This document shows positions 24,000 to 37,344 of a DNA stretch of 64,000 nucleotides, piece after piece; position 1 is the stretch's first letter, and each line of letters opens with the position of its first letter. Origin of the DNA: Absidia repens (taxonomy: Eukaryota; Mucoromycota; Mucoromycetes; Mucorales; Cunninghamellaceae). The translations under genes and the position numbers were made by a program. Location: NCBI GenBank assembly GCA_002105175.1, contig MCGE01000025.1, positions 124,001 to 188,000 on the forward strand, given 5' to 3'. A model generated the notes under the pieces. That model was not told the origin of the DNA. It did no database searches and saw nothing but the letters and a program-made list of their open reading frames with translations.

Positions 24000-25464
24000 T
24001 TTAGACTCTACCTTTTATCGTCCCCACTTCCCCATCCGCACCCCATATTTATTTGTATTGGTTTAAAAAGTATCGCATATTTATAGAATAGATCCCACAT
24101 TTACACCCTTTTTTTTTATTTTTTTTTATTATCCTTGGATAAACGCTATTCAATTGTATACCTTTTTTAATACTTTTATATAAACTATATCAAATCATTT
24201 ATTTATCAAGCGTGCTGTCTAATTTTTGTGCGTTTCAAGGTCTATCCATCATTACTTTGTCCTTAATATCAATATGTTGATCAACTACTCCGTGGTATGA
24301 GAGGTACTGCAAGCATGAAAAGGTGATTAAATAAAAAAATAAAAAAAAAGTCCTAGACTACCCACTGGATACTAATCAAATTATGTTCTTCCCCTTCAGT
24401 TTACTTCAATTCCCACCCCGCCGTAGTCTAGCATATTATTTCCGTTAGTATCCCCCCCTCCCACATTTCAATAGAAATATACCCTTTTTTATCAAATCAA
24501 TAAAATTCATCTTTGTCAACATCATTTATTTGTCAAATTAAATTTGCTTTTATGTTTTTAACTATAGCCCTACCCACTAATATTATTTTGATATACCAAA
24601 ATCCATTTTATTGATATCGCAATCAATTATGAATTACCAAAATATATTTTATGATCAAAATATTCCATTAAAATCGGAATCAATGTTGATGTAATATCAG
24701 GATTATTTTTGATAGATCAAAACCACCATTTATAATTTGGAGAACTCAAAATCAATTTCCTTCATATTCAAAAATTACAATCGATAAATCGCGATCAACG
24801 TCGAACAAACGGTTTTTATATTGATATATCAGAATCAGATTTCCCGCCCGTGTCGCCTGTACCAATGATAAAACACTATCTTATTGAAAATGCATTATTC
24901 ATTCAGATTGTCAAATACACTACATGGGTATAATTTTACTATGACCTCATTATTGGATCACTTGTGAGCAATTGCATGGGAGTTAACAATTACCACCATG
25001 CTCCGCTCTACAAAGAGTTTTTTTTTTGAATTGGTCAGAATAAAGGTGTCGGGGATCGGGTTTTTTTTAGGGGTGACAAAAATTCCAGGGACATGTTCAT
25101 CATTTAGGGTATCCCGAAAAAAAAAAAAAAAAAAAAAGACAGGGGAAGTCCCATGGATGCAATTGACAATATCTATTAAAAAAGGATCATCAACATTTGC
25201 TTATCACAGGGAAATCTGATGCACCTGCATGCAGCATAGTTTAAATGTCAGCCATTCACTAAGCATAAGTCTTAACGATCTACGTAAACAATTGTAAAAG
25301 AGAAAATTTGCACATTTTATTATGGTATATAGAATAAACGGTAAAGCAAGTAAAAGTGGGGGGGGGGAGACAACGGATCAAATCAAAAAAGTGAATATAT
25401 GGTTTAAAAAAATTACTAGAGTATGATAATAATAATGAAGTGGATAGTGATAATAAGAAATACA
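24000..25464. other. Intergenic, strongly AT-rich
   Basis: 24,530-24,850 repeats short strings such as AAATTGATTTT, ATCAAAAT and TTGATATATC without a clear unit. A runs lie at 25121-25137, and a G run at 25357-25366. The frame at 24998-25219 depends on the A run (poly-Lys) and is not a gene. Confidence 0.5.
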
Positions 25465-26855
25465 CTATTTTCTAGCTACAATAATTTGACTAACAGATTC
25501 CCCTTCTTGTACTTTTTCCGAGAAAGCATCGATCCAACCACGGACCTTTTCATACACCATAAAAGTAACCGCTTGACCAGGCGCCACACGTAACAAACGA
25601 GGAGTCAACCCTTTGTAGAATGCGCGGGGCCCTTCCTTGCGTAGAATATCGCTGGTAACTGTTTGGAATCGTTCCCATCCTGAGCCTCTAGCACTTGATT
25701 TTTGAATACGGGTCTTGATTGTATCAATAGGAGCGTTGGAAAGAGGACCTAGCAACAACAACAAAAAAAAAAAAAATGTAAGTGATCAGAGATGAAGTTG
25801 GTTTCCCATTCTCCTCCCCCCCCCCTCTTGTTTTTAATTTTACCCATGGCACCAGAGACACCACCCAAAATCAAGTGTTGATAAGAAGGAAGTTCATCTA
25901 AGTTTTGCCATTTTCTTGCATGCTTCTTCATTTCTTGATAAGCTGTAAAGTTAGCGGCTTGATTAGTGGCTAAATGAAAAAAAAAATTAATAAGTTTGTC
26001 ATTAACCTCCCTTCCATCCGCCTCTTCTCCCCCCCCCCTTTTTTTTAATTATTTTTCTTCTTGTTCACCCAATTACCATACCTTGTCGTAAAGCGGTCAA
26101 TGTAACGCCTTTATACAGAGCACGGATCCCTTCTTCCTTGACAATGGTATAGGCTGCATGAGGTGCATTTCGGTACTTAGGGATATCCATAGGGTCAGCC
26201 ATCGAGTGTCGCTGAGCTTGCAAGCGAATCTTGATCAAGTCCATAGGCGAAACCACCATCACAGCTTCGGTAGTACCTGCAAGTAAGCCAGCTAAATTAT
26301 CATAAAAAAAAAACAAAGAGGTATGAGATAAACATTACGTGCATTTTTGAATGTGTATATATGTACTGCACAGTGCTTTTTTTTTTTTTATCAGTTACCT
26401 AAAAACACCGCCTTTGTACTGACAACACCATCCTTGTCCGCCAAGTAGGATTTGTAAAGTTCAAAAGAGCTGAATCGGATGGCCATTTTTGGTACAATAC
26501 CAGACACCACGGCTCCAAGACCTTTGTAAAGAGCCCAAAAAGATTCGTTTTGGACGATTTTCATCCCGACTCCAAGAAATCCGATACGTTGGCCCTATAT
26601 AAATAGAAAGACATAGGGTCAGTCTTATGCTATTGTTGGTTTGTTTGTTTTTTTTTGCAGAGAGCTGATATGGAATCCTATTTTTCTACCGTCATTCTAC
26701 TTTACCATGGCATTTCTTGCTCCATTTTTCGATAACTGCATACGGACTTTGATAGTATCCAGGGGATGACAAGTGCAAGCTTCCATTAGCCCAGCAGCAC
26801 CACCAGCAACCAGGTGGGTGACTAAAGAGGTTGGTTTTTTTCCATCACGGCTCAT
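25465..26855 (-). CDS. SFC1: Mitochondrial succinate/fumarate carrier
   Basis: Inner-membrane exchanger of the MCF family, linked in yeast to growth on two-carbon sources. Exons: 26855..26706, 26594..26399, 26291..26082, 25969..25844 and 25748..25465. Three tandem repeats are visible. Repeat 1 has ACTCHPLDTIKVRMQ; repeat 2 has VVSPMDLIKIRLQAQ; repeat 3 has SNAPIDTIKTRIQ; each is the PxD/ExxK/RxR carrier signature. Between them are GLGAVVSGIVPKMAIRFSSFE, YTIVKEEGIRALYKGVTLTALRQATNQAANF and GLTPRLLRVAPGQAVTF, all close to yeast Sfc1 (IIPKMAIRFSSYE, LTAARQATNQGANF, ITPRVMRVAPGQAVTF). Length, about 315 residues, fits. A citrate carrier is the main alternative, but the shared blocks favour Sfc1. 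Confidence 0.9.
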
Positions 26856-27307
26856 ATTGAATAATTTTGTTTTATATATATATATATAAATTTAAATAAA
26901 AAAGTGAAAGAAAAGAAAGAAAAGAAAAAAAGAAAGAAATAGAGGACCATTCACTTTTTATGCCTAACACATAATAAAGGGGCATTTTTTTTTAAAAAAA
27001 AAAAAAAAGGGGGAGGAGACAAGAAACCCAGCGATATGATTGGCCCAATGTATGAGGAGGGTAAGCAAGTCGACCAAACTTTATGGTAAATCAAAAAGTA
27101 TCCCTTTTCTTGGCGTTTGCTTTAAGCCTTTATTGAACAAGGTAGGCAAATGATTGACAAAAAAGAACAAAAAAAAGTGTGGCGATGGATGATCATCTGC
27201 CATTTTGAACGTCCGCTTTTTTTTTTTTTTGGTGACACTTGCCAGAAATAAATAAATCCCTGTTCTTTTGTTTCTTTACTTTTTTTTAAAAAAAAAAAAC
27301 CTTCTCC
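26856..27307. other. Divergent promoter region SFC1 / YME2
   Basis: Holds TATATATATATATAAAT at 26874-26890 upstream of SFC1 (minus), GATTGGCCCAAT near 27038, and T(n)A(n) composite tracts near 26987-27008 and 27281-27299. No gene is seen. Confidence 0.5.
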
Positions 27308-30300
27308 ATGCTGTCACGACTTCATGCACAGCAATGGGCCCCTTCCCCTACTCTATACGGTGCTTTAAGGTATCGCTCTTCCTGTATGCAACTTCGGACT
27401 TTTCGTTCTTCCCGACTCGTCAGGTCTGATCGCCCATCACCAGACGTTTTTTCTCAAGAAATGGCCAAAGTGGTAAAGTATTATTTAGTAGATCTTTGAT
27501 AATAATAATAAATATGCGTGTACTCACCAATTATATAATATATGTATTATAGCCAAAAACGATTGACACCATGGCCTCTGAACAAACAGCGTTTCTATAC
27601 TTGGACAACATTTTTCCATTGCGTATGAACTCCCTTGATATACGCCAATTTATTTTTCAACATACCGATCGGTCTCTGGAAAGTATTGCCAATCGATGTC
27701 TTCCTGTGGAAACTTTGCCCTACAACTTTAAACCACTGAACATCATTGCTAGGTAAGAAAAGAATACAGACAGAGAAAAACATAGCGTACTGGGCACTTA
27801 CCATCTCTTTCTCCTTCTCTTATTGGTTTTGTGAACACTAGAAACAAAGACGGTGGTGCTATTGTCAAATTTGGATACCAAAGCAGCGACGAGGAGAAAG
27901 TCAATGCAGCCAAGGAAATTGTGACTAAGGTGAACATGTTTTTGGAAGGCAAACGAACATTAGCGCCCTTCAACTTGTGCCCGGTCCGCTCCTTCTTAGT
28001 CAAAGGTCACCCCTTCTTGGAAGACATGGTGCGAAGATATCCCACAGCACGTTTACGTATTGAATTCCAGGGCGAAGCGATCAGTGTGGAAAAACTGTAC
28101 AACCATTTACGACAATATGGCAAGATTTATGACATTGCGTTATATCCCAACCCGGCTGCTGGTAAAGATCCTGCTCGTTATGCGATTGTGGAATTCACTC
28201 GTGTCCGCTCATCTACAAGTGCTCGAAACTGCCTCCATGGTCATATCATCCATGATACTCGGCTCAACATTCTTTATGAACGTCAAATTGTAAGCGCGAA
28301 AAAAAGGAGGGGAGGTTTATGTGGGTAAGTGAGTCCGAGGCTCACCCTCTATTTTTATTTTTATTTTATTTTTTATTATGTAGCACACCAATGCAGTCAA
28401 GGACTGGCTGATGAATCATCCAAGAATTACGATTCCTGTTTTGGCGGCATTGGCGGCAGGGATCACATATGCCATTTTTGATCCTCTTCGCGAATTTTTT
28501 GTCACGTCCAAAATCATTCAACGATTCAGCCTGGATGAATACTCTATCTACCGATGGCTTCGAAAGGAAACATGGGCTCGTCTTGTGCCAGAGGTGGAAG
28601 CCAGTCAAAATATGTGGAGTGAAGATCAAGTGCACCTGCAAAAACTGAAATCTTGGTTCCGTGAAAAGCCAGGTAAATGCGCAAAACGATGATATGAAAA
28701 AAAAGGGGGAGGAGTCATGATTGACATTATATATATATATATATACCATTTTAGAAACTTTTGTCATTGTCAGTGGCCCTAGTGGATCCGGGAAAAGCGA
28801 ATTGGTTAGAACGGCTTTGGAAGATCGAAAGTAAGAGATGCAAAAACTATGTCTATATATATATATATTATTCAGGGGTGTGTGCTTAATGTAGTCATCT
28901 CTCTTTTTGATGGAAAATATATAGAAACAAGGTGATGATTGACTGTGAACAACTAGTGAATGCACGCAACAAATCGGAAACAACCAAACTTCTCGCCAAG
29001 CAGGTCGGCTATTTCCCCGTGTTTACATGGGTCGCATCATTGAGCAACTTGGTGGAAACCATCATCACAGCAACTACAGGGCAGCAAACTGGACTTTCTA
29101 CCACGCCGGAAACACTCAACAAGAATATTTTGGAAGTGGTGGGGATTTCATTGGCAGACATTGCACCTTTGGAAAAGGCGGAACATGAACGAAAACGACA
29201 TGCAAAGGATACGATTCGCAAGCGATTCCATCGCTGGGTAGAACTCACCTTTGGTACACCTGAAGAACGGGAACATCTTGAAAAGGAGGAGGCCGAGGAT
29301 GATTATGATAGCCGTGCTCACATTCCTGTTGTGTTTATCGACAACTTTATGAAAGATGCATCCAAAAATACGACCCTCTGGGAAGATTTGGCGGATTGGG
29401 CAGCGCTCCTTGTCAAGAATGGATTGGCTCACGTTGTCTTTGTTAGCTCCAATGTATCTACGGGCAAGGTCTTGGCAAAAGGTAAAATACCTATATACAT
29501 ATGTATTTATATATATAATACTCATACTACGGTGTATGCGTGTTTTGATTTTTAGCTCTCCCTGGAAAAAGCTTTTCTATGGTGAATTTGTTGGATGCTC
29601 CGACTGAAGTCTCATTGCAATTCTTGTCACATCACTTGGGTAATAAGAAAACAACGGAAAATTGTGCACAGCGAAAATTTAATATACGTGTATTTGGGTT
29701 TTGTAGGCGAAGAACAAATTACTGATGAATTATACGGCATTGTTGACGCTCTTGGAGGACGACTCAACGAACTTGAACTCTTTGTCCAGAAACTGAAAAT
29801 GAATATCCCACCTAAAAGTAAGACTGATCATCCCGAATGCACACTGTATTTCCGTCAAAATTTTGATATCTGATTGACTTCATATTTTTTTTTTGATTTA
29901 GCTGCATTTGAAGACATCGTCCAACGAAATGTAATTGAAATTCGCAAGTATGGGTTTGGTGAAATGGTGGATGATGAAGAATATGATTTGGACTGGTCTG
30001 TGATTCAGTTTTGGCAAATCGTCAAGAAACTGACGGAAACGAAAAGTGTAAGCAAAGAAAGGACAACAAATACCTCTAGGATATAAATCAACTCTCCTTT
30101 TTTTTTTTTTGGACTGGGGATGGATACGTAGATTAACTATGATGAATTAAAATGGGGTGAATATTTCGATGGCAAGGACAAACCTATTCGTGCCATGGAA
30201 CATGCTGAACTGATCACGATTTTACATTATGACGGTAAGAACCCGCAGAGATTTCGGATGTGGTAGCAACAAACTGATAATGTGTTTTTGACATTCCCCC

Positions 30301-30662
30301 CCCCTTCCCTCCTTCTTTTTTTATCTATAGGTCGACCCAACTCCATTCGACCCGGAAAACCTGTTTATTATTCTGTCTTCCAACAACTTTTGAATGACAC
30401 TGTGTTTGCTGCATCGATGGAAATTGAGACCTACACCTATCTGAAGAAAGTGGCAGATGACAAATTGGCCAAATTGCAAGATCAAATCGTTGAACTCTCT
30501 CAAATTTACAACGGCAGACCTCCACGTGAAATTGATCAACGAATCCGGTATCTCCTGGCCAAGGTGAAAACGCTTCAAACCAATGTGGAGACTTACGAAA
30601 AGAATATCAAGGATAACATGGCTATTGTCTCAAGCACCTGGACCGAACAGAAATCGGAATAA
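27308..30662 (+). CDS. YME2: Mitochondrial escape protein 2 (Yme2/Rna12)
   Basis: Integral inner mitochondrial membrane protein that affects nucleoid structure and mtDNA escape. Eleven exons: 27308..27472, 27553..27752, 27842..28289, 28384..28672, 28755..28830, 28925..29481, 29556..29639, 29707..29817, 29902..30047, 30132..30234 and 30331..30662. The N-terminus (MLSRLHAQQW...RSSCMQLRTFRSSR) is a basic, Ser/Arg-rich presequence. An RRM-like part follows (LRIEFQGEAISVEKLYNHLRQYGKIYDIALYP, ARYAIVEFTRVRSS). One membrane segment (ITIPVLAALAAGITYAIF) precedes the AAA-like domain with Walker A GPSGSGKSE, split across exons 5 and 6, and IPVVFIDNFM as Walker B-like. Length, about 830 residues, and domain order match Yme2. 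Confidence 0.93.
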
Positions 30663-31365
30663 GCATCTTTGGTGGTCGTGGCAGTTTAGTTTTAGTTTAT
30701 TAATATTTATCTTTATTATATATATTATATATATCTTGTATTTTATTTCCTTTTTGAAAAATAAAAGAAATCATTTTTCACCAGATTTTTTTAGTGTCAG
30801 TTGGTTTTTTGGGAGGGGCATGAATGGCCAGTTGGGCAATGATCTCCGGTCTTGGGCGTGCGAAAAAAAATTGGCTCTTGGGGGGGAGTAGGGGCAGGTT
30901 GCGTAGCAGGGTTCCTTTGAGAACACATGATGGGGTTTACAGAGTCATCATTATTTTTGTTTTGATTGGTCATTCGCAGTGACGAAAGCGACGGCAGTTA
31001 AATTTGAAGCGGGTATAAATAGTAAAAAGTGTCCTCCTCCAATATAAAAACTTCGCCTCTCTTTCCTGTTTCCGTTTTTTTTTTTTTTTTTTCTGATCAA
31101 GGTAAATTTGAAAATATATAATGTTGTCTTTTGTTTTACAGTGTTATTGTATTCTCTCTCTCTTTCTTTATCCTTCCCCTTTACAGTAATCTCCTTTTTG
31201 GGCATATATTTATTTTATTTTTTGTCACTCACTCATATTTCCTTTTTTTTTTTTTTGGTATGTAGAATCTCTGGCAATTCGAACCTAGTCTCCAACTGAT
31301 TGATTATTGTTTTATCTGGCTCACCAAACAAAACTCATTCTATTTATCTTTATAAGATTGGAACC
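30663..31365. other. Intergenic YME2 / TFIIA
   Basis: TATA-like repeats near 30716-30733 follow the YME2 stop, with AATAAA near 30761. ATTGGTCATTCGCAG near 30966 and a T run near 31077-31092 lie upstream of the TFIIA gene. No gene is seen. Confidence 0.5.
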
Positions 31366-32321
31366 ATGTCGAACTCTATTGTTGTATGTATCTGAAGAAA
31401 ACAAAGAACCCAAACTTTTTCCAAATACATAAATGACTGGATACTCACCTTTCCTTTTATATGTATAGACCAACGTTTATCGATACGTTATCGACGATGT
31501 GATCAACCAAGTGCGTGCTGAATTCGAAGATATGGGGATCGACGAAGCGGTTTTACAAGAATTACAACGTGTATGTTATTATATCAAGAAAATAAGGCCC
31601 TCCTGAAGGGGAACGTATTTTGACTAACTCTTTTTCTTTATATATGTTTGGAACCTAGTCTTGGGAAACAAAAGTGGCTCGATCTCGTGTAGCCAACTTT
31701 GGCTTCAACAATGAAGGTTACTATGAGGACGAAGGAGACCAAAACAATGTAAATAACGACGCTGACAAGCCCGCCCCAACTGCTACCACCAACGCTGGCA
31801 ACAGTAACAACAATGCAGCATATTCAGAGGTAACAAAAGAAAAGGATGGTGTTTGCTGTGTGTATTGACAGGCTGTTCTTTCCCTTTTTTTTTTTTTTTT
31901 TTTTTTTTTACTCACCTATTTTTTATTTATTATCTCAAGGCTTATTCACAGGCTGGCGCACCTGCTACTGTTGCAAATCTTGCCACTATTGCCAACTCCG
32001 GTGCTCGCAACGCTCTACGGCCTCCAAACACATTGCAACAACATCAATCACAACCACCAAACACATCATCATCGTCATCAATACCATATTCATTACCACC
32101 GACGAATATGCCGCACTTGCCACCTGTCAATGGTGCTGGGCAGTATCCACCCATGAACCTTCATCAACCACAACAACTTCTCCATCATCAACAGCAACAA
32201 CAGCAACAACAACAGCAACCAACGCTGCCTGATCTTCACCTACCTGGAGGTGGTCGTCCTAATATTCCACAAAATGATGGTGCCAACGATGTTATGACAA
32301 CTGCTGTAAGTGCATTGAATT

Positions 32322-32355
<34 letters not shown>

Positions 32356-32950
32356 CGCTGTATTGGACCGCTGATAGATCTGGTCTCTTTGTAGGAAATT
32401 GATGCTCACCTTGACAAAAGGATTATGGACACACACGACTCTGCTACTTCTGCTGCTGCTGAAGAAGAAGAAGAAGATGGATTATCATTCTCGGCGACGA
32501 CGTTTTCTGGTGACGCATTGGCCATGGACGGCCTACCTGAACATATCAAGCTGTTAATGAAGGATGCACGTGAACGGGCCATTCAAGCAGGTGCTATGTC
32601 TTCAAAAACTCGTATTGCTCAATTGGATGGTGAAGTAGATGACAATGTAAGCAAACTTTTTTTTTTAAAAAAAAAAAGGGGGGGTTAAGGCTATCCGCTC
32701 ATTTGATGCTTCTATTTTTTTATTTTATTTTTTTTTTTGTTAGGATGATATCAACTCGGATTTGGACGATTCAGATGATGATGATGATGATCCGGAAGGC
32801 GGCGAAGAAATTGAACATATCATTCTTTGTTTGTACGATAAAGTGACGCGCACAAAAAACAAGTGGAAGTGTGTCTTGAAAGATGGAATCATGCTGGTCA
32901 ATGGTCGAGACTATCTCTTTCATCGTGGCAATGGTGATTTTGAATGGTAG
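31366..32950 (+). CDS. TOA1: TFIIA large subunit (alpha/beta)
   Basis: Stabilises TBP on the TATA box. Six exons: 31366..31383, 31469..31570, 31659..31829, 31940..32305, 32395..32646 and 32744..32950. The first exon codes only MSNSIV. The conserved N-terminal four-helix part follows (TNVYRYVIDDVINQVRAEF, GIDEAVLQELQRSWETKV). A long Asn/Gln/Pro/His-rich linker with a poly-Gln run (about residues 165-180) separates it from the acidic stretch DLDDSDDDDDDPEGGEE. The C-terminal beta-barrel strand block is HIILCLYDKVTRTKNKWKC, then LKDGIMLVNGRDYLF and HRGNGDFEW at the very end, exactly as in Toa1/GTF2A1. Both conserved ends are intact. Confidence 0.95.
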
Positions 32951-33306
32951 TTAAGTTGTTTAGTCCTTCTCCTCTATTTTATTGTTTATCATCGATTGTC
33001 TTTCCCTTCTACTATTCTTTATCTTCTTTATAGTTTATATACACAATATCCTCTCCTCTTTTTTTCTTCCCGTTTTTTTTTTTTTATTATTTATTGTCCC
33101 TTTTTTTTTTTTTTTTTTTCTCTACAGTATCCTATATATCAAAAAAACATCAACATCAATAAAAAAAATAAAAAAAAAGAATTTGACAGCATATTTGATT
33201 TTGTTTATTTGTTTGAATTTATAATCATAAAAAAAGAACAATCTAATATCTAGCTAGGGGTGGGGGATTGACAAATGATCGGATGAGTGGAATAGAAGGG
33301 GGAATA
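32951..33306. other. Tail-to-tail spacer
   Basis: Lies between TFIIA (+) and the ArfGAP gene (-). It is full of T runs (33073-33084, 33101-33119), which give Phe-rich chance frames. No gene is seen. Confidence 0.6.
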
Positions 33307-34812
33307 TCAAAAGGAAAGGTCACGAAGAGCAGCAAATGGGTCCGAGGATGGTGGTGTCATAGATGGGGAAGGTTGTTGGGATGTTAATTTCATGGGTGAT
33401 GACAATGATGAAGGTGATGGTGCCAAGGGCTGCATCGTGGTAACATTGGGTTTCGTGTTGATAGGAGATGGCTGAGAAGAAGAAGAATATATAAACAAAA
33501 GGAGGTGTTAGTGATCAATGCCTTTCACCCACCAATGATGATGATGGTGAGGGGAATTTACCTTATAGATCCAATTGTCAAAGGGATCTGTCAGCGGTGG
33601 TGCATTTACGGTCGTAGTGGGCGAGGGAGAGATTGTCTGCGACAGTGAGAAGAAAAAAAAAGATCAATATGCTATATGTTTGTTTCATATTGTTTTTCTT
33701 AAGGCTTACCGAGGTCATCCATGATTCATCATTATCAAAAAGTAACTCTTGCTGTGTTGATGCTGGTGTTGGTGTTGAAGTATTCACCGCTAGTGAAAAT
33801 AGATCTTGCGTAGTGTGATTGGTTTCTTTTTTCGGAAGTGATGAAGTGGCATATTTGATGGGCGTCGGGGTGGATGAGGAAGGTGGAGGAGGAGGTGGCA
33901 GTGCAAAATTGGATGTTGTTGGTGAAGCGATTCTACTCGATAATCGGCGTGTTCCTCCCGGTAACCCTGATCGTCGAATGCCGTCCTACCAAAAAATAAA
34001 AAAGTCATTTCAACATGAACCTCATCTCCTTGTTTTTTTTCTGCAAGTCTATTTATCCCTTTTACCTCGGTGTAAAGCTCCATCACCACTTTATTCATCT
34101 TTTCGCTGTGTTCTTTCCAAAGTGCCTTGTCCAGCCAACGCTGATCATAGTATTTTTGACGCATGAATAACCGTACATCATAATCCGATTCTATCACATC
34201 ATCGCCTCCACTGGTGCTGCCATTGTTCCCATAACCATGCAACCAAATACGTTTGCCCATAGCATTGCCGCCCATTTCTAAACTTGTCGTTTCAGGACCT
34301 GAAAATTTGCTGGTGGATATGGATTTTACGCGATGACCCACTTCACGTCTACCACAAAAAAAAAAGGAGGAATCATCAGTTAAAAAAATGATTTGATAAT
34401 GCCCATACATACATACTATCTCTGCTTTCCCTCCCCCCCCTCATTTCCTTCACACACCGCTCCGAAAATGAAAACGGTTAGACTTACATTAGCCCCGAGC
34501 ACCGAGCACATACAAAAGTTTGGATTGTCATATCAACAAAGAAAGGACTCTACAATGTACCAATGATGAGACTCTCATGTCGGTCAAGTGTTGGCTGTAC
34601 TATATATATATATATATTTTTTTGGTTACCTTTGTTGCACATTCGAAGCACCTTTTGTTATCAGAGAGTCGTAGTAGGTCACGAATTTTTCTAAACATCG
34701 GGGGGTAGGAATGTCAATGAAGCATAATACAAATATATATATATATATGAGTTTCGGTTTTTGTTACTTACTGTAGGTCTTGTTCTTCTTGTTTTTTCAC
34801 AATATGAGACAT
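33307..34812 (-). CDS. ArfGAP of the AGFG type
   Basis: Activates GTP hydrolysis by Arf GTPases in membrane traffic. Seven exons: 34812..34772, 34690..34630, 34549..34488, 34348..34066, 33985..33710, 33636..33562 and 33471..33307. The zinc finger is assembled across exons 2-4: CFEC, then 16 residues, then CARC, a perfect CX2CX16CX2C, followed by SGLIREVGHRVKSIS with the likely arginine finger. Then come KFSGPETTSLEMGGNAMGKRIWL and YDVRLFMRQKYYDQRWLD, matching the ArfGAP core of AGFG1/hRIP (HRVKSISM, QEIEFLQKHGNEVCKQIWL, LQEKYEKKRW). The C-terminal half is Pro/Ser/Thr-rich and disordered and ends FAALRDLSF. No FG repeats are obvious, so the sub-family name is by the catalytic domain only. Confidence 0.82.
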
Positions 34813-35681
34813 GACTATGCTAAAAGAAAAAGGGTTTATTGCGGGCAAACGAAAAATGAAAAAAGAAAAACGAGAAAATGAATCAGGGGTGCAAAAAAAG
34901 GATAGGTCTGGAAGGGTTTTTAGGGCGGCGGTTAAATAAATAAGCATTGATTTGCTCAAGTTCAAAGTCTGGGTCCCTTCTCATTGGAGCATATCATATC
35001 CATCCAAATGAACTGTAAATGGGGTAATTATTATGTGTGTATATATATATATATTTATCATATCGATATAGTGTAATTTTCTATTTAAAATATGCAAGTA
35101 AACTTTTTTAAAAAAGAGACGACGTAAAGGTCTTTTGTTTTTTGATGCCCTGATGAGGATGCATTGCATAAATAGAGGGACGTTCGTTTATATATACAAA
35201 TATTTAAGTTTCTATAAAGACATATTTTTAGACAAACAAACATAAACCTTAAATATGTTGTCATGGATGAGAGTTTCTTTTCATAAAGACGGGAAAAAAA
35301 ATAAAGGGACCTCCCGGCATCCGACCATGGAAGGGATGACTGTTCTACAAAGAAACATCTATATATTCTTCTAAAACATGAATCCCAAAACAAAAATAAA
35401 GTAAAAATGGTCAATCATAAAAAAAGAAAAAGTCATTTGAATCAATGATTAGATATCAGGGTGGGACAAACTATGTAAAATAAGACACATTGGGAGATTT
35501 TTTCTTTATTCAAACAATGTAAAAAAAGGGGGGAGTTCTAGAGATAACAACTATGATAATAATAATAAACGATTCTATACAAACGATGAAATATACATAC
35601 AAAAAGATCAAATATAAAGGGGAGAGTATAATACAATGGCGAGGGAGGGAGGTGGGGAAGAGAAAAGAGAAGAGAAGAAGC
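34813..35681. other. Intergenic, nothing recognised
   Basis: ArfGAP promoter on the right of its start, and kinase 3' region. A TA repeat lies near 35039-35053. The short frames here have no family content. Confidence 0.5.
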
Positions 35682-37344
35682 CTAGTGTTTTTTATGGGAG
35701 GGTGTACAATGAGTATGTTGCCAACCATTCGGCAGCACACCATTATCATCACAAACCGTTGTTGCTTGCATCCAAGGAGAGGCCAAGACTTGGTCGACGG
35801 TCCATCGAGATAATGGGTCAGGATCCAACATACCAGCCAAGCATTCTCGTTCTTGATCTGCGAAGCCCTGGAAACAATCACAACCAACACCAGAAGACGA
35901 CGAGGTAGATTGTTGACGTTGTTTCAAATATTTGCCATAATCAAAATCACCACCATCCATTGCTTGCGAAGAGACAGAGTAAGGGGAACCAGGGGAGACG
36001 CCGTTCAGAGAGACTTTCTTGCCGCCAACACAGCCATGATAAAAGCTAGCACCAAAGGGCAATTGTTGTTGACGAATACAGAAATAAGTGACGGCAGCAC
36101 TCCATACATCCAATGCACGACCATCATAACAAGAATGTTCATCTTTTAGAGTCCACATTTCAGGTGACCAAAACGGTTCACTGCCACACCATTTGCGACA
36201 CGGGCGAGGTTTGGATTCAAAACAAGATTGCACCACATCTGCTACACCAAAATCGGTAATCTTCAAGGTGCCACCACGACGAGTCAGGACAAGATTTTCA
36301 GGCTTGATATCACGATGCGCAATCCCCAGTTGATGCAGCTGTTGGATGCCCAGTAAAAGTTGTTTGAATAAACAAGCGCTTTCATCTTTGGTCATATTGG
36401 GTCGATCACGAATTAAATCGTACAAATCACCACCATCACACTATTTAATTAAATTCCAAAAAAAAAAAAAAAGAGAGAGAGAGAATGTCAGATGGTTGTT
36501 CAATGAATAATAAGAATAAACAAAACAAAAAAATTGATAAACTTACATATTCCATAACAGTACAATAGCGATCTTTTTCATCTGTGACCAAATCAAAAGT
36601 AGTGACAATGTGACGATGAGGTTGGTTCGACACCGTTTTGCTGATACAGAATTCGTTTCCCATACGTTTGTGATAATCACGTTCAGATTCCTTCTTGTCA
36701 CGTTTCTTGAATTCCTTGACAGCCAAGATGGTACCATTGCGTTTGTGTTTGACCAGACGGATCACAGCAGTGGCGCCCGTGCCCACCAAAGGTTGTTTTT
36801 TCAAAAATGGATTGGACGAAGGCTTGATATAATCACCATACTTTTCACGAAGAGAAGGCATCGTATTGGAAGAAGGGATGGAATACGAGCTGCTGTTTCT
36901 GCTCACCGTGGGACTGGGAGTGGCAGTGGTCGCTGGGGTCATCATCAAAGGCGAAGAAGGAGGAGGTTTGTTGTTGTTGTTGTTGTTGCTATTGTCGTCT
37001 ATGTTAAGATTTTTCTTGAAAAGATTCGACAAGGACCGGCTAAGGGTAGAGCTAATGCTATTACTACGACTTGACCGAGGTGAGGCGGGATGGTCTACTG
37101 CTGCTGAAGAAGCATGGTGGGTCATTTTCAAACCGGTGCTGATAGCGGGATGCACTCGTTTGCTGGGAATATCCATTGCTGCTGTTGCTGCTGATGTTGC
37201 TGCCGTCGCCGTCGTCAAGTAAGTGCTATCTTGGGATCCATCGGTGGATACGGATGATGATAGACCAGGACATTCACAATTGTCAAGACAATCAGGTGAG
37301 GCCGATCGTGGGATTTCATCGTCAACCATAAGCCAGGAGGACAT
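35682..37344 (-). CDS. Ser/Thr protein kinase, HAL4/SAT4-NPR subfamily
   Basis: Fungal kinases of this group tune nutrient and ion transporters. Two exons: 37344..36547 and 36440..35682. The first 170 residues are Ser/Asn-rich and disordered. The kinase domain starts KYGDYIKPSSNPFLKKQPLVGTGATAVIRLVKH (glycine loop), then LAVKEFKKR (VAIK lysine), EFCISKTVSNQPHRHIVTTFDLV and CTVMEYCDGGDLYDLI (hinge). Catalytic HRDIKPENL and metal-binding DFG are intact. The activation segment ends CGSEPFWSPEMW, with SPE in place of APE, and ALDVWSAAVTYFCI follows. A Ser/Gly-rich insert sits between the F and H helices (about residues 400-440). The KYGDYIKPS...NPFLKK lead-in and EFCI motif are hallmarks of the Hal4/Hrk1 group. 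The exact orthologue cannot be set. Confidence 0.85.

Noticed and set aside
24998..25219. Frame with poly-Lys
   Set aside because: Depends on a 17-base A run and matches no family.
31846..32374. Long plus-strand frames through the TFIIA intron
   Set aside because: They read through a T run and are explained by exon 4 plus retained intron sequence.
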